Below are positions 23,981-33,137 of a stretch of DNA of 64,000 nt, piece by piece; position 1 is the stretch's first letter; the number at the start of each line of letters is the position of its first letter. The notes below the pieces were generated by a model. That model was not told where the DNA came from, ran no database searches, and saw nothing but the letters and a program-made list of their open reading frames with translations. The stretch covers positions 124,001 through 188,000 of the forward strand of contig DASXOZ010000048.1 in NCBI GenBank assembly GCA_036493895.1, in the 5' to 3' direction. Both the position numbers and the translations under genes were made by a program. The DNA is from Candidatus Binatia bacterium (GTDB taxonomy: Bacteria; Desulfobacterota; Binatia; UBA1149; CAITLU01).

Positions 23981-25324
23981 ATGCGGCGCATGGCCGCGCC
24001 GTCCCTCGCATCGGTCTCGTTTCGCCGTTCCCCGCTGTTGCGGATCACCGTCGTGGCGGCGGTGCTCGCCCTCGCGACGCTCGGTGCCGGCTGCCGCCAG
24101 AAATGGGACATCACGGCGCGGCCGGCGGAGGACAAGGCACTGGAGGCGGAGTTCTTCGCCGGCCTCGATTCCGAGATCGTGCCGGACATACCCGAACCGG
24201 CCAGCCTGAGGCCCTGCTGCATCTTCGCCAACGACGTCGGCGTCCAGGTCGGTTCGTACACGGTTCCCGGCTACGAGGTGCGAAGCGTCATCGGCGTCGA
24301 CGAGCTCGGCACCCACCACTACAACCACGGCGCTGTCGCTCTGCAGCCGCGAGGAGGCGACGGAATCGTCGCTGACGAAAAGTCCGGGATCCTCTACACG
24401 TGCCGCGGCGGCTTCATCGACATTGCGCACGTGCGCGACAACGCCGACCGCACGCTGTTCCTGGTTTCGCGCATCGCACGCCTGGCCACCTCCGGCGGCG
24501 AGATCCATCTCTCGGACGAAGGCGGCGAGCGCCACATTCTCCTGCGACCGCTCGATCCGGCGCTCGTCGAGAAGTTCGGACTTCGCGAGGTGGGCGCGGC
24601 GCTTGCGGAATGGCTCGACTACCAGCTCTCGGTCTGGCACGAGATCGCGACGTGGTACGGCTGGTCGGCCACCGGCTTTTCGGAGCGTCCGTCGGCGTTC
24701 TCACCCGAAGACCTGTACTCGAACCTGCTCGGCGTGAGGATTGCCGGCATCGCGATCCGGCGCCAGTCGGCGGCGAGCGAGATCGATTACGACCGGTCGG
24801 TCACTTCGCTTCTGCACGACGCGATCGACAAGCTCGGCGCGCTGCCGAAGGATGCCAGCCGCCGTGCGTTCGAGTACGTCGACGGGATCTGGTGGGACTC
24901 CACCAAGCGTGTTCCCGACAACCTGCTGGTGCGGCACCGAAACCTCGACCTCGGTCCTTTCCTGCGCCCGTGGAAGCTGATCGACGCCCAGAGCTCGGAC
25001 GTGCTGCGGCGCGACGCGAAGGAGTTCGACGTCGCGTGCCACGGCGACTGGAGCCCGCTGCCGCTCTCGGTCGCCAATCGCATCGGCGGCGCCGCGTTTC
25101 GCGACATGGCAACGCTGGAGATCAAGCCCGCCAAGGTCGTGACCGACAACGGGATCCCGCTCGAATCGGGCAGCGACCTCGTGACTCCGGAAGACTTCCA
25201 GTCGATCGTCGACGCGATCGCGAAGGCTGCGGACGAAGAACTTGGACCCGGCGTCGCGAAACCGGCAGCGCGGCCCGGGGAGAGCAGCCGTTACGGGCAG
25301 AAGCCCGACCAGGGCCGGGGCTGA
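23981..25324 (+). CDS. DUF4056 lipoprotein
   Basis: About 447 residues, possibly starting at the ATG 23990 instead. A signal sequence ends in a lipobox (TLGAGC), so it is a membrane-anchored lipoprotein. The body has RPCCIFANDVGVQVG, VDELGTHHYNHG, YTCRGGFIDIAHVRDNAD, WHEIATWYGW and FSPEDLYSNLLGVRIAG. These conserved His- and Trp-rich blocks correspond, as I recall the family, to DUF4056, whose function is not established. The invariant HHYNH and HEIATW could form a metal site (inference). A VIT-like membrane gene starts one base after its stop, so the two are translationally linked. Confidence 0.65.
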   Translation: MRRMAAPSLASVSFRRSPLLRITVVAAVLALATLGAGCRQKWDITARPAEDKALEAEFFAGLDSEIVPDIPEPASLRPCCIFANDVGVQVGSYTVPGYEVRSVIGVDELGTHHYNHGAVALQPRGGDGIVADEKSGILYTCRGGFIDIAHVRDNADRTLFLVSRIARLATSGGEIHLSDEGGERHILLRPLDPALVEKFGLREVGAALAEWLDYQLSVWHEIATWYGWSATGFSERPSAFSPEDLYSNLLGVRIAGIAIRRQSAASEIDYDRSVTSLLHDAIDKLGALPKDASRRAFEYVDGIWWDSTKRVPDNLLVRHRNLDLGPFLRPWKLIDAQSSDVLRRDAKEFDVACHGDWSPLPLSVANRIGGAAFRDMATLEIKPAKVVTDNGIPLESGSDLVTPEDFQSIVDAIAKAADEELGPGVAKPAARPGESSRYGQKPDQGRG

Positions 25325-25325
25325 A

Positions 25326-25979
25326 GTGTTCGCGTTCATCCGCCGTCACCTCGATCCGTCGGTCCGTCTCGGTGAAATCCTGTTCGCGCTGATCATGGCC
25401 CTCGGGTTCACGGCCTCGGTGCGCCTCGGCCTGGGTGAAGCCGATCACCGCGAGTTGTTCGTCGGGATCCTCGGCTGCAACGTGGCGTGGGCCATCATCG
25501 ATGCCGCCCTCTACGTCATGACCGAGCTGTTCGAGCGCGGGCGTGCGGCGCGCCTGGTCCGCGACGTGCATGCCGCTCGCTCGCAAGACGCGGCGCTTGC
25601 CCTGGTTTCGACCGAGATGGACGAACGAATGCCGTTCGTCGCCGGGGATCCGGGCCGAGACGACCTCGCCCGCCGCATCCTGGCGATCGTCCAGCAGGCG
25701 AGCCCTGTCGACGTGCGCATCCGCCGCTCCGACCTTCTGAGCGCCGGCGCCGTGGCACTCGTGATCGTCGTGGCGACTCTTCCCGTCGTTGCGCCGTTTC
25801 TGGTGTTCGCCAGCGCGAACATCGCGGTTCGCGTCTCGAACGGAGTCAGCGTCAGCATGCTGTTCCTGCTCGGCGTGGCCTGGGGGAGAAGCGTCGGCAG
25901 AAACCCGCTGCGAATCGGCGCCCTTCTGGCCGGCGCCGGCATCGTGCTCGTGCTGATTGCCGTGGCTCTGGGCGGTTGA
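25326..25979 (+). CDS. VIT1/CCC1-like integral membrane protein
   Basis: A 217-residue protein whose GTG start follows the upstream TGA by one base. About five TM helices are visible: LGEILFALIMALGFTASVRL and LFVGILGCNVAWAIIDAALY, then after a hydrophilic loop of about 80 residues LLSAGAVALVIVVATLPVV, VSMLFLLGVAWGRSVG and IGALLAGAGIVLVL. The layout and the first two helices resemble VIT/CCC1 iron-manganese carriers. The long soluble loop and the absence of a clear metal-binding helix pair make the transport role uncertain. It should act in the inner membrane together with the lipoprotein. Confidence 0.55.
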   Translation: MFAFIRRHLDPSVRLGEILFALIMALGFTASVRLGLGEADHRELFVGILGCNVAWAIIDAALYVMTELFERGRAARLVRDVHAARSQDAALALVSTEMDERMPFVAGDPGRDDLARRILAIVQQASPVDVRIRRSDLLSAGAVALVIVVATLPVVAPFLVFASANIAVRVSNGVSVSMLFLLGVAWGRSVGRNPLRIGALLAGAGIVLVLIAVALGG

Positions 25980-26111
25980 TGCGCCGCGTTCGGCTTCGCC
26001 GCTCGTTCCGACAGGCAGTCTCTGTAGCGGTTCCTTCCCCTCGCGGTGCGTGTCACTGTCGATCGTGTCGTGCGACCGCTGCGGTCGCCCTGTCATCGGA
26101 GGCAACCGGAA

Positions 26112-27017
26112 ATGAAGCCTGCAGAGCTGATCAAGAGGGCCCGCACTTTCGCGAAACCATTCCGGATCACCGACGGCGACGGCTTCCGCTTAAAGGACGT
26201 CGATCCCGGCGATACCCTCGACCTGACGTCCGAGGACAAGCCGCGGGCGAAAGAAGCGCTCGAGATGGGAATCTCGGTGCTCGCCGAGTTGCAGGACAGG
26301 CTCTACGCCCAGGACCGCTGGGCCGTGCTGCTGATTTTCCAGGCCATGGACGCCGCAGGCAAGGACGGCGCGATCAAGCACGTGATGTCGGGCGTCAATC
26401 CCCAGGGCTGCCAGGTCTATTCGTTCAAGGCTCCCAGCCCCGAAGAGCTCGACCACGACTACCTGTGGCGCTGCGTGCGCTATGTTCCCGAGCGCGGCCG
26501 CATCGGGATCTTCAATCGCAGCTACTACGAGGAAACCCTCGTCGTGAGGGTGCATCCCGAGCTTCTGGCCGGGCAGAAGATTCCGGCCGAGCTGGTGACG
26601 AAATCGATCTGGAAGGATCGCTTCCACGACATCCGCAGCTACGAGAGCTACCTTGCGCGCAATGGCGTCGCGGTCTGCAAGTTCTTCCTTCACGTCTCGA
26701 AGGACGAGCAGAAGAAACGGTTCCTCGAGCGACTGACGAATCCCGAGAAGAACTGGAAATTCTCGGCGAACGACGCGAAGGAACGTTCGTACTGGAAGCA
26801 GTACATGGAAGCTTACGAGGACATGATCCGCGGCACGGCTTCCAAGGACGCGCCGTGGTACGTCGTGCCGGCCGACAACAAGTGGTTCTCCCGCGTGGTC
26901 GTCGCCGCGGCGGTCATCGAGACGCTCGACCGCCTCGACCTCGAGTATCCGAAAGTCAGCGACGAGAAGCGCGCGGGACTTGCCGAAGCGGAAAAGACCC
27001 TGCGCGCCGAGAAGTGA
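26112..27017 (+). CDS. ppk2: Polyphosphate kinase 2 family protein (PPK2)
   Basis: A 301-residue soluble kinase with GGAGG upstream. The Walker A motif is LLIFQAMDAAGKDGAIKH (about residues 73-90), followed by NPQGCQVYSFKAPSPEELDH. Walker B and the lid are GIFNRSYYEE and WKDRFHDIRSYESYL. PPK2 enzymes transfer phosphate between polyphosphate and nucleotides. The DAAGKDG-plus-NPQG combination fits class III, which can phosphorylate both AMP and ADP, although the class call is from memory. It is a single gene on its transcript, 124 bases before the RND operon, and links polyphosphate stores to the nucleotide pool. Confidence 0.88.
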   Translation: MKPAELIKRARTFAKPFRITDGDGFRLKDVDPGDTLDLTSEDKPRAKEALEMGISVLAELQDRLYAQDRWAVLLIFQAMDAAGKDGAIKHVMSGVNPQGCQVYSFKAPSPEELDHDYLWRCVRYVPERGRIGIFNRSYYEETLVVRVHPELLAGQKIPAELVTKSIWKDRFHDIRSYESYLARNGVAVCKFFLHVSKDEQKKRFLERLTNPEKNWKFSANDAKERSYWKQYMEAYEDMIRGTASKDAPWYVVPADNKWFSRVVVAAAVIETLDRLDLEYPKVSDEKRAGLAEAEKTLRAEK

Positions 27018-27140
27018 CGGTGCTGCACGAACGCCGGCCGGCGCGGTGATCGAGGGCGCAGCAGCGCTTTGACTGCGGCGAGTGGGAAGGGAACACTTCG
27101 CCTGCTTTCTAACGCTGCGCACCGGGCACTGGGGGATCGC

Positions 27141-28370
27141 GTGACAAATGGCTATCTGATCTTCCCCGCTCGCATTCTCACGCTGGTCCTTGCTGCCGCC
27201 GTCGCGGCGGGTTGCAGCAAGAGCGAAGCGCCGCCTCCTGCGCCGCCTGCCGTCCAGGTCGCGACCGTCCTGCAGCGTGACGTTCCGATCATGGTCGAGG
27301 GCATCGGCCAGACTCTCGGGTCGAGCGAAGTCGAGATCCGCGCCCGCACCGAAGGATTCCTCGAAACCATCGAGTTCAAGGAAGGCGCTCTCGTCAAGAA
27401 GGGAGACCTTCTCTACACGATCGACCCGAGGAACCTGCAGGCCGCGTTCGCCCAGGCGCAGGGGCAGCTCGCCAAGGCCAAGGCCGATCACGCGCGCACC
27501 ACGCAGGACGTCGCGCGCTACAAGCCGCTCGTCGCGATCAACGCGATCCCGCGCCAGCAGTACGACACCGCCGTTGCGCAGGAGATCGCCGCGCAGGCTC
27601 TCGTCGACGCCGCCCAGGCCTCGGTGGACAACGCGACCGCCAATCTCGAGTACACGAAGATCTATGCGCCGATCGACGGGCTGATCGGCAAGACGGAAGT
27701 GAAGGTCGGAACGCTGGTCGGCCGCGGCCAGAACACGCTGCTCACGCAAGTGGCCGCCGTCGATCCCATTCACGTGCGATTTTCGATCAGCGAGCAGGAC
27801 TACCTGAAATACTCGCGGGCAAGGGCCGAAAAACCCGAACGCGCGCAGCAGTACCGATTCGAGCTCGTGCTCGCCGACGGCAGTGTGCTTCCCCAACGCG
27901 GAGACCTCGTGTTCACCAACAACGCCGTCGATGCCACGACGGGAACGCTGCTCGTGGAAGTGACGTTTCCCAATCCCGACCGGCTCGTGTTGCCCGGGCA
28001 GTACGGGCGAGTGCGCGTCGCAGTCGATACGCGAAAAGATGCGATCCTGGTCCCGCAGCGCGCGGTGAAGGAGCTGCAGGCGACTTACAGCGTCGCGGTG
28101 GTCGGCGCGGACGACAAGGTGCAGATGCGCACCGTCAAGCCCGGCGCCCGCATCGGCTCGCTGTGGATCATCGAATCCGGACTTGCGGCCGGCGACAAGA
28201 TCGTCGTCGAAGGGCTGCAGAAGGTTCGCGACGGGATGACGGTCAAGCCGGCGGTGGTGGCAATCGCCGACGATGCCGCCGCTGCTGCGCCGGCATCCGC
28301 CCCCCCTCCTGGCGCCCGCCCGGCGGCCGCTGCGCCGGCTGCTGCCGCTTCGGGATCCGCCAAGGAATAG
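27141..28370 (+). CDS. RND efflux periplasmic adaptor (membrane fusion protein)
   Basis: About 409 residues from the GTG at 27141 (GGGGG upstream). A lipobox (AAVAAGCSKSE) anchors it to the inner membrane. The first lipoyl half (VEIRARTEGFLETIEFKEGA), a long alpha-hairpin (AQAQGQLAKAKADHARTTQD), the second lipoyl half (ANLEYTKIYAPIDGLIG) and a beta-barrel (FTNNAVDATTGTLLVEVTFP) are in normal order, as in AcrA/MexA. The C-terminus is a low-complexity Ala/Pro tail. It joins the pump gene four bases downstream to the outer-membrane factor. The exported substrates are unknown. Confidence 0.92.
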   Translation: MTNGYLIFPARILTLVLAAAVAAGCSKSEAPPPAPPAVQVATVLQRDVPIMVEGIGQTLGSSEVEIRARTEGFLETIEFKEGALVKKGDLLYTIDPRNLQAAFAQAQGQLAKAKADHARTTQDVARYKPLVAINAIPRQQYDTAVAQEIAAQALVDAAQASVDNATANLEYTKIYAPIDGLIGKTEVKVGTLVGRGQNTLLTQVAAVDPIHVRFSISEQDYLKYSRARAEKPERAQQYRFELVLADGSVLPQRGDLVFTNNAVDATTGTLLVEVTFPNPDRLVLPGQYGRVRVAVDTRKDAILVPQRAVKELQATYSVAVVGADDKVQMRTVKPGARIGSLWIIESGLAAGDKIVVEGLQKVRDGMTVKPAVVAIADDAAAAAPASAPPPGARPAAAAPAAAASGSAKE

Positions 28371-28373
28371 CCC

Positions 28374-31300
28374 GTGGCGCATTTCTTCATCCGCCGCCCG
28401 ATCGTCGCCATCGTCATCGCGATCCTCGCGGTGCTGATCGGCTTCGCTGCGCTGTCCAAGTTGCCGATCGAACAGTATCCGGCACTGGCGCCGCCGACCG
28501 TGCGCGTGGAGACCACGTACCAGGGCGCATCGGCCGAAGTGGTCGAGCAGTCGGTGGCGACGCCGATCGAGCAGCAGCTCAACGGCGTCGACAACATGAT
28601 CTACATGAAGTCGCTCAACACGAGCGACGGCCGCATGCTGCTCGACGTCAGCTTCCAGGTCGGAATGAACCTGGACACCGCCAACGTGCTGACGCAGAAC
28701 CGCGTCTCGCAGGCCACCTCGCGTCTTCCGCAGGAGGTCAACCAGCAGGGAGTCACCGTCAAGAAGCTCAATCCGAGCATCCTGCTGGTGTTGTCACTGT
28801 ATTCGCCGAAGGGCACCTACGACTCTCTGTTCCTCAACAACTACGCGACGATCAACGTGCGCGACGCGTTGCTGCGCGTGCCCGGCGTGGCCCAGGTCGA
28901 CCTCTACGGCGGCGCCGAGTACGGCATGCGCGTCTGGATCCGCCCGGACAAGCTCGCCAAGCTCGGGCTCACTCCCGCCGACGTCATCAGCGCGATCAAG
29001 GAGCAGAACATCCAGGCGCCGGCCGGCCAGATCGGCGCGCCGCCGTCGCCGCCGGGCCAGGAGTTCACGTACACCGTAGCCGCGCCGCGCAAGCTCGCCA
29101 CTCCCGAGGAGTTCGCGAACATCCAGCTCAGGACCTCCGATACCGGCGCGGTCGTCCGCATCGGCGACGTCGGCCGGGTCGACCTCGGAGGCGAGAACTA
29201 CAAGTCCTTCGCGCGCCTGGACGGCAAGCCGGCCGGCGTGCTGGCCGTCTATCTCCTGCCGGGCGCCAACCAGCTCGAGGCTGCCGAAGGCATCTACCAC
29301 CTCGTCGAGGAGCTTTCGCACTCCTTCCCGGAGGATGTGGCGTACAAGATCACGTACGACACGACGCCTGCCGTCGAGGCTTCGATCGAAGGCATCCTGC
29401 ACACCTTGCTCGAAGCGGTCGTGCTCGTGATCCTGGTCGTCTTCGTCTTCCTGCAGAACTGGCGCGCGACGTTGATTCCGCTGTTGACGGTGCCCGTGTC
29501 GCTGATGGGCACGTTCATCTTCTTCCCGATGCTCGGGTTCACGGTCAACACGCTGTCGATGTTCGGGCTGGTGCTCGCCATCGGCATCGTCGTCGACGAT
29601 GCGATCGTCGTCGTCGAAGCGGTCATGCACCACATCGAGCACGGCATGGCGCCGCGCGAAGCGACGATGAAGGCGATGGACGAGGTCTCCGGCGCGGTCA
29701 TCGGCATCGCGCTCGTGCTCTCCGCGGTGTTCGTCCCGGTCGCGTTCGTCGGCGGGCTGACCGGCCGCCTGTACCAGCAGTTCGCGCTGACGATCGCGAT
29801 CTCGGTGTTGCTGTCGGCGTTCAGCGCGCTGTCGCTGTCACCGGCCCTGTGCGTGATGCTGCTGAAGCCCTCGCCGCCCGGCGGGAGCAAGGGTCTGCTC
29901 GGGCGCTTCTTCGGCGGGTTCAACCGCGGCTTCGAACGCACGACGACGGGCTACGTGTCGCTGGCGAGCATCTTCACGAGGCGCACGGTGCTTGCCCTGG
30001 CAGCCATCGCGGGGGTAGCCGTCTGCGGCGGCCTGCTCGGCAAGTCGCTTCCGGCCGGATTCGTCCCCGACGAGGACCAGGGCATCTTCCTGATCAACGT
30101 GCAGCTCCCCAACGCCTCGTCGCTGGAGCGCACCGACAGGGTGGTCTCGAAGATCGAGGGCATCCTCGCGAAGACCGAGGGAATCGACAGCTGCAATGCC
30201 ATCGGTGGCCTCGGCATGCTGACGAACTCGTTCAACTCGAACTACGCCAGCTTCTTCTGCCGGCTCAAGCCCTGGGACGAGCGCAAGAGCGAGGACCTGC
30301 AGCTCAAGGGCATCGCACGCAAGCTCCAACAGGAGCTGGCCGCGATCCCGGAAGCGGTTGCGTTCCCGTTCGCGCCGCCGACGATCTCCGGTTTCGGCGC
30401 TGCCGGAGGCTTCAACATCCTGTTGCAGGACCGCAGCGGCACCTTGACAGTCGCCGATCTCGGGCAGTACACCCGCGAGTTCATCGAAGCGGGTCGAAAG
30501 CGTCCCGAGCTCGCGAACCTTTTCACGTCCTTCGATCCGACGGTGCCTCAGCTCGGTGTCGAGCTGGACCGCGAGAAGGCGCGCAAGCTCGGCGTGCCGG
30601 TCAACGAGGTATTCTCGGCGCTGGCGACCATCCTCGGCGGCTCGTACGTCAACGACTTCAACCGCTTCGGGCGCCTGTACCGCGTCTACGTGCAGGCCGA
30701 GCCCGAGTTCCGCCAGAAGGCCGAGGACATCGGTTCCTTCTACGTGCGCAGCACGACGACCAAGGAAATGATCCCGCTGTCCACGCTGCTCACGATCACG
30801 CCGGTGGCCGGCACGGAGATCACCAACCGCTTCAACCTGTTCCGCTCGGTGGAGATCAGCGGCGTTCCCGCTGCGGGCTATTCGTCGGGCCAGGCGATGG
30901 CCGCGCTCGAGTCGGTCGCAGCCGAAGTGCTGCCCCGGGAGATGGGCTACGCGTACTCGAACATGTCCTACCAGGAGAAGACGGCGCCGTCGTCGACGCC
31001 GACCTTCGTGATGGCCGTCGTCTTCGTGTTCCTGCTGCTCGCCGCGATGTACGAAAGCTGGTCGCTGCCGTTCGCCGTCCTTCTCGGAACGCCCGGCGTC
31101 GTGCTCGGCGCGATGCTCGGGGCGTGGCTGCGCGGCCTCGACAACAACGTCTACGTGCAGATCGGCCTGGTCACGCTGATCGGCCTGGCGGCGAAGAACT
31201 CGATCCTGATCGTCGAGTTCGCCAAGGCTCGCTACGAAGGCGGCGAGGACGTCGTCACGGCCGCGACCGAAGCTTCGCGGCTGCGCCTTCGGCCGATCCT

Positions 31301-31568
31301 GATGACGGCCTTCGCGTTCATCATGGGCTGCGTTCCGCTGGCGATCGCGAGCGGATCGGGTGCGGCCTCGCGCCAGGTGATGGGAACGGCGGTGGTCGCC
31401 GGAATGTCGGTGGCGACGCTGGTCGGCGTCCTGCTGACGCCCGCGTTTTTCGTGCTGATCGAAGGGCGAAGCGGTGCGAAGAAACATGCTGCCGCATCGG
31501 CCGCCGCTGACGCAGCGCTGCCCACCCATGCTGCGACCTCCGCACCATCGCCGGGTGCCCACCAATGA
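28374..31568 (+). CDS. RND multidrug efflux permease (HAE1/AcrB-like)
   Basis: A full-length 1064-residue trimeric proton antiporter. TM1 is followed by the periplasmic porter domain (PTVRVETTYQGASAEVVEQS). TM4 holds the proton-relay aspartates in AIGIVVDDAIVVVEAV. TM8-12 (FAVLLGTPGVVLGAMLG) and the second loop are intact, ending ASRQVMGTAVVAGM. The family motif GAAIEQYPALAPP-like block is present as LPIEQYPALAPP. It exports hydrophobic compounds from the periplasm using the proton gradient, with the adaptor upstream and the TolC-like protein downstream. The GTG start is four bases from the adaptor gene. The stop overlaps the next start as ATGA. Confidence 0.93.
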   Translation: MAHFFIRRPIVAIVIAILAVLIGFAALSKLPIEQYPALAPPTVRVETTYQGASAEVVEQSVATPIEQQLNGVDNMIYMKSLNTSDGRMLLDVSFQVGMNLDTANVLTQNRVSQATSRLPQEVNQQGVTVKKLNPSILLVLSLYSPKGTYDSLFLNNYATINVRDALLRVPGVAQVDLYGGAEYGMRVWIRPDKLAKLGLTPADVISAIKEQNIQAPAGQIGAPPSPPGQEFTYTVAAPRKLATPEEFANIQLRTSDTGAVVRIGDVGRVDLGGENYKSFARLDGKPAGVLAVYLLPGANQLEAAEGIYHLVEELSHSFPEDVAYKITYDTTPAVEASIEGILHTLLEAVVLVILVVFVFLQNWRATLIPLLTVPVSLMGTFIFFPMLGFTVNTLSMFGLVLAIGIVVDDAIVVVEAVMHHIEHGMAPREATMKAMDEVSGAVIGIALVLSAVFVPVAFVGGLTGRLYQQFALTIAISVLLSAFSALSLSPALCVMLLKPSPPGGSKGLLGRFFGGFNRGFERTTTGYVSLASIFTRRTVLALAAIAGVAVCGGLLGKSLPAGFVPDEDQGIFLINVQLPNASSLERTDRVVSKIEGILAKTEGIDSCNAIGGLGMLTNSFNSNYASFFCRLKPWDERKSEDLQLKGIARKLQQELAAIPEAVAFPFAPPTISGFGAAGGFNILLQDRSGTLTVADLGQYTREFIEAGRKRPELANLFTSFDPTVPQLGVELDREKARKLGVPVNEVFSALATILGGSYVNDFNRFGRLYRVYVQAEPEFRQKAEDIGSFYVRSTTTKEMIPLSTLLTITPVAGTEITNRFNLFRSVEISGVPAAGYSSGQAMAALESVAAEVLPREMGYAYSNMSYQEKTAPSSTPTFVMAVVFVFLLLAAMYESWSLPFAVLLGTPGVVLGAMLGAWLRGLDNNVYVQIGLVTLIGLAAKNSILIVEFAKARYEGGEDVVTAATEASRLRLRPILMTAFAFIMGCVPLAIASGSGAASRQVMGTAVVAGMSVATLVGVLLTPAFFVLIEGRSGAKKHAAASAAADAALPTHAATSAPSPGAHQ

Positions 31569-33103
31569 TCGCAGCGCGCTCGATGCGCGTCGCCGCGGGC
31601 GTGGCGCTGCTGGCCGCGATGGCGTCCGGCTGCACTCTCGGTCCCGATTACAAACGGCCGCAGCTGGAGGTTCCGCAGGCATGGCGCGACGCGCCGGTGC
31701 CAGACGCGGAAACGATCGCCAATACGCCGTGGTGGGATCTGTTCCGCGATCCTGCGCTCGACGAGTTGATCCGCATTGCGCTTGCCGGGAACCAGGACCT
31801 TCGCATCGCCGCCGAGCGCGTGATTGAGCAGCAGGCGCGCGTCGGAGTGGTGCGCTCGGCGCTGTTTCCGCAGCTGGACCTCGGCGTGAACGCCAGCAGC
31901 TTCGAAGCCAGTCGAAAAGCGTTTCCACACCTGAGCGAGCCTGCCGACCGGCACGCCGAGTTGTACGAGATCGCCGGCGACCTCACGTGGGAGCTCGACG
32001 TGTTCGGCCGCATCCGGCGCGCAACCGAAGCCGAACGCGCCATTCTCGTGGCCACCGACGAAGGCCGGCGCGCGGTGACGATCTCGCTGGTCGCATCGGT
32101 GGCGCGCACCTACACCGAGCTTCGTGACCTCGATCTTCGGCTGGAGATCTCGCGGCGCACGCTGGACTCGCGCGCGAAGTCGGTCGACCTGACGCGCTCG
32201 CTTTTCCGGGGAGGCGTGGCCTCCGAGATGGATTTCCGCCAGGCCGAAGCCGAGTATCGCCGCGTCGAAGCCACGGTGAAACAGTTCGAGCAGCTGGTGC
32301 GCCAGAAGGAAAACGAGATTTCGGCGTTGATCGGCCGGATTCCCGGCGACATTGCCCGCGGCGGGAGCATCGCCGATGCGCCGATGTCGATGGCGGTCCC
32401 CGCGGGACTCCCGAGCGAGCTCATCGACCGCCGTCCCGATGTTCGTGCGGCCGAAGAGCAGCTTCACGCATCGACCGCCGACGTCGGCGCGGCAAAGGCG
32501 CTGCTGTTCCCGCGCTTTGCACTGACCGCCGACATCGGCACGTCCAGCACGGAGCTGAACTCGCTGTTCAGTGGCTCCGCGCAGGCATGGTCGGTGGCGG
32601 CGGGAGTGCTGCAGCCGATTTTCAATGCCGGCCGCAACCGGCGCCGAGTGGAGATCGCCGAGTCGCAGATGCGCCAGTCGCTGTACGGCTACGAGCAGTC
32701 GATGCTCGAGGCATTCCGCGAAGTCGAGGACGCGCTGATCGGCTATCAGAAGACGGGCGAGCAGCGCCTTGCGCAGCACCAGCGCGTGCAGGCCGAGAGA
32801 AGCGTCGTCGATCTTGCTACCGCGCGCTACGAGGGCGGTGTCGCCGACTATCTCGAAGTGCTCGATGCCCAGCGGTCGCTGTTTTCGGCCGAGCTCGACG
32901 AAGTCGACGCGATCGGCGAGCAGATGGTTTCCTTGATCCAGCTCTACAAGGCGCTCGGCGGCGGCTGGCCGGCCGGCGAGGAGCCGGCGAACGCTGCGGC
33001 GACGTCGCCGGCGACTGCGCACGCTCACTCTGCGCCACCGCACGCTTCTTCACCGGCCGTCCCCGCCCTGGCCCCTGCCGCCGCCGTACCGGCTTCGAGC
33101 TGA
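31565..33103 (+). CDS. TolC-like outer-membrane factor lipoprotein (NodT/OprM family)
   Basis: A 512-residue outer-membrane channel overlapping the pump stop by ATGA. The lipobox MASGCTLGPDYKRP is typical of OprM/NodT proteins. The two OEP repeats are visible (DLRIAAERVIEQQARVG and DLATARYEGGVADYLEVLDA), with the signature PSELIDRRPDVRAAEEQLHA between them. It completes the tripartite pump. The low-complexity Ala/Pro/His C-terminal tail is longer than usual. Confidence 0.92.
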   Translation: MIAARSMRVAAGVALLAAMASGCTLGPDYKRPQLEVPQAWRDAPVPDAETIANTPWWDLFRDPALDELIRIALAGNQDLRIAAERVIEQQARVGVVRSALFPQLDLGVNASSFEASRKAFPHLSEPADRHAELYEIAGDLTWELDVFGRIRRATEAERAILVATDEGRRAVTISLVASVARTYTELRDLDLRLEISRRTLDSRAKSVDLTRSLFRGGVASEMDFRQAEAEYRRVEATVKQFEQLVRQKENEISALIGRIPGDIARGGSIADAPMSMAVPAGLPSELIDRRPDVRAAEEQLHASTADVGAAKALLFPRFALTADIGTSSTELNSLFSGSAQAWSVAAGVLQPIFNAGRNRRRVEIAESQMRQSLYGYEQSMLEAFREVEDALIGYQKTGEQRLAQHQRVQAERSVVDLATARYEGGVADYLEVLDAQRSLFSAELDEVDAIGEQMVSLIQLYKALGGGWPAGEEPANAAATSPATAHAHSAPPHASSPAVPALAPAAAVPASS

Positions 33104-33137
33104 GCGGAGTCGAACTCCCCGGAGAAAGGAAAGACAC

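Noticed and set aside
21941-24640. A very long antisense open frame opposite the monooxygenase and lipoprotein genes
   Set aside because: Its product is Arg/Ala-rich without recognisable motifs and mirrors the codon bias of the real plus-strand genes; stop-poor antisense frames are expected at this GC content.
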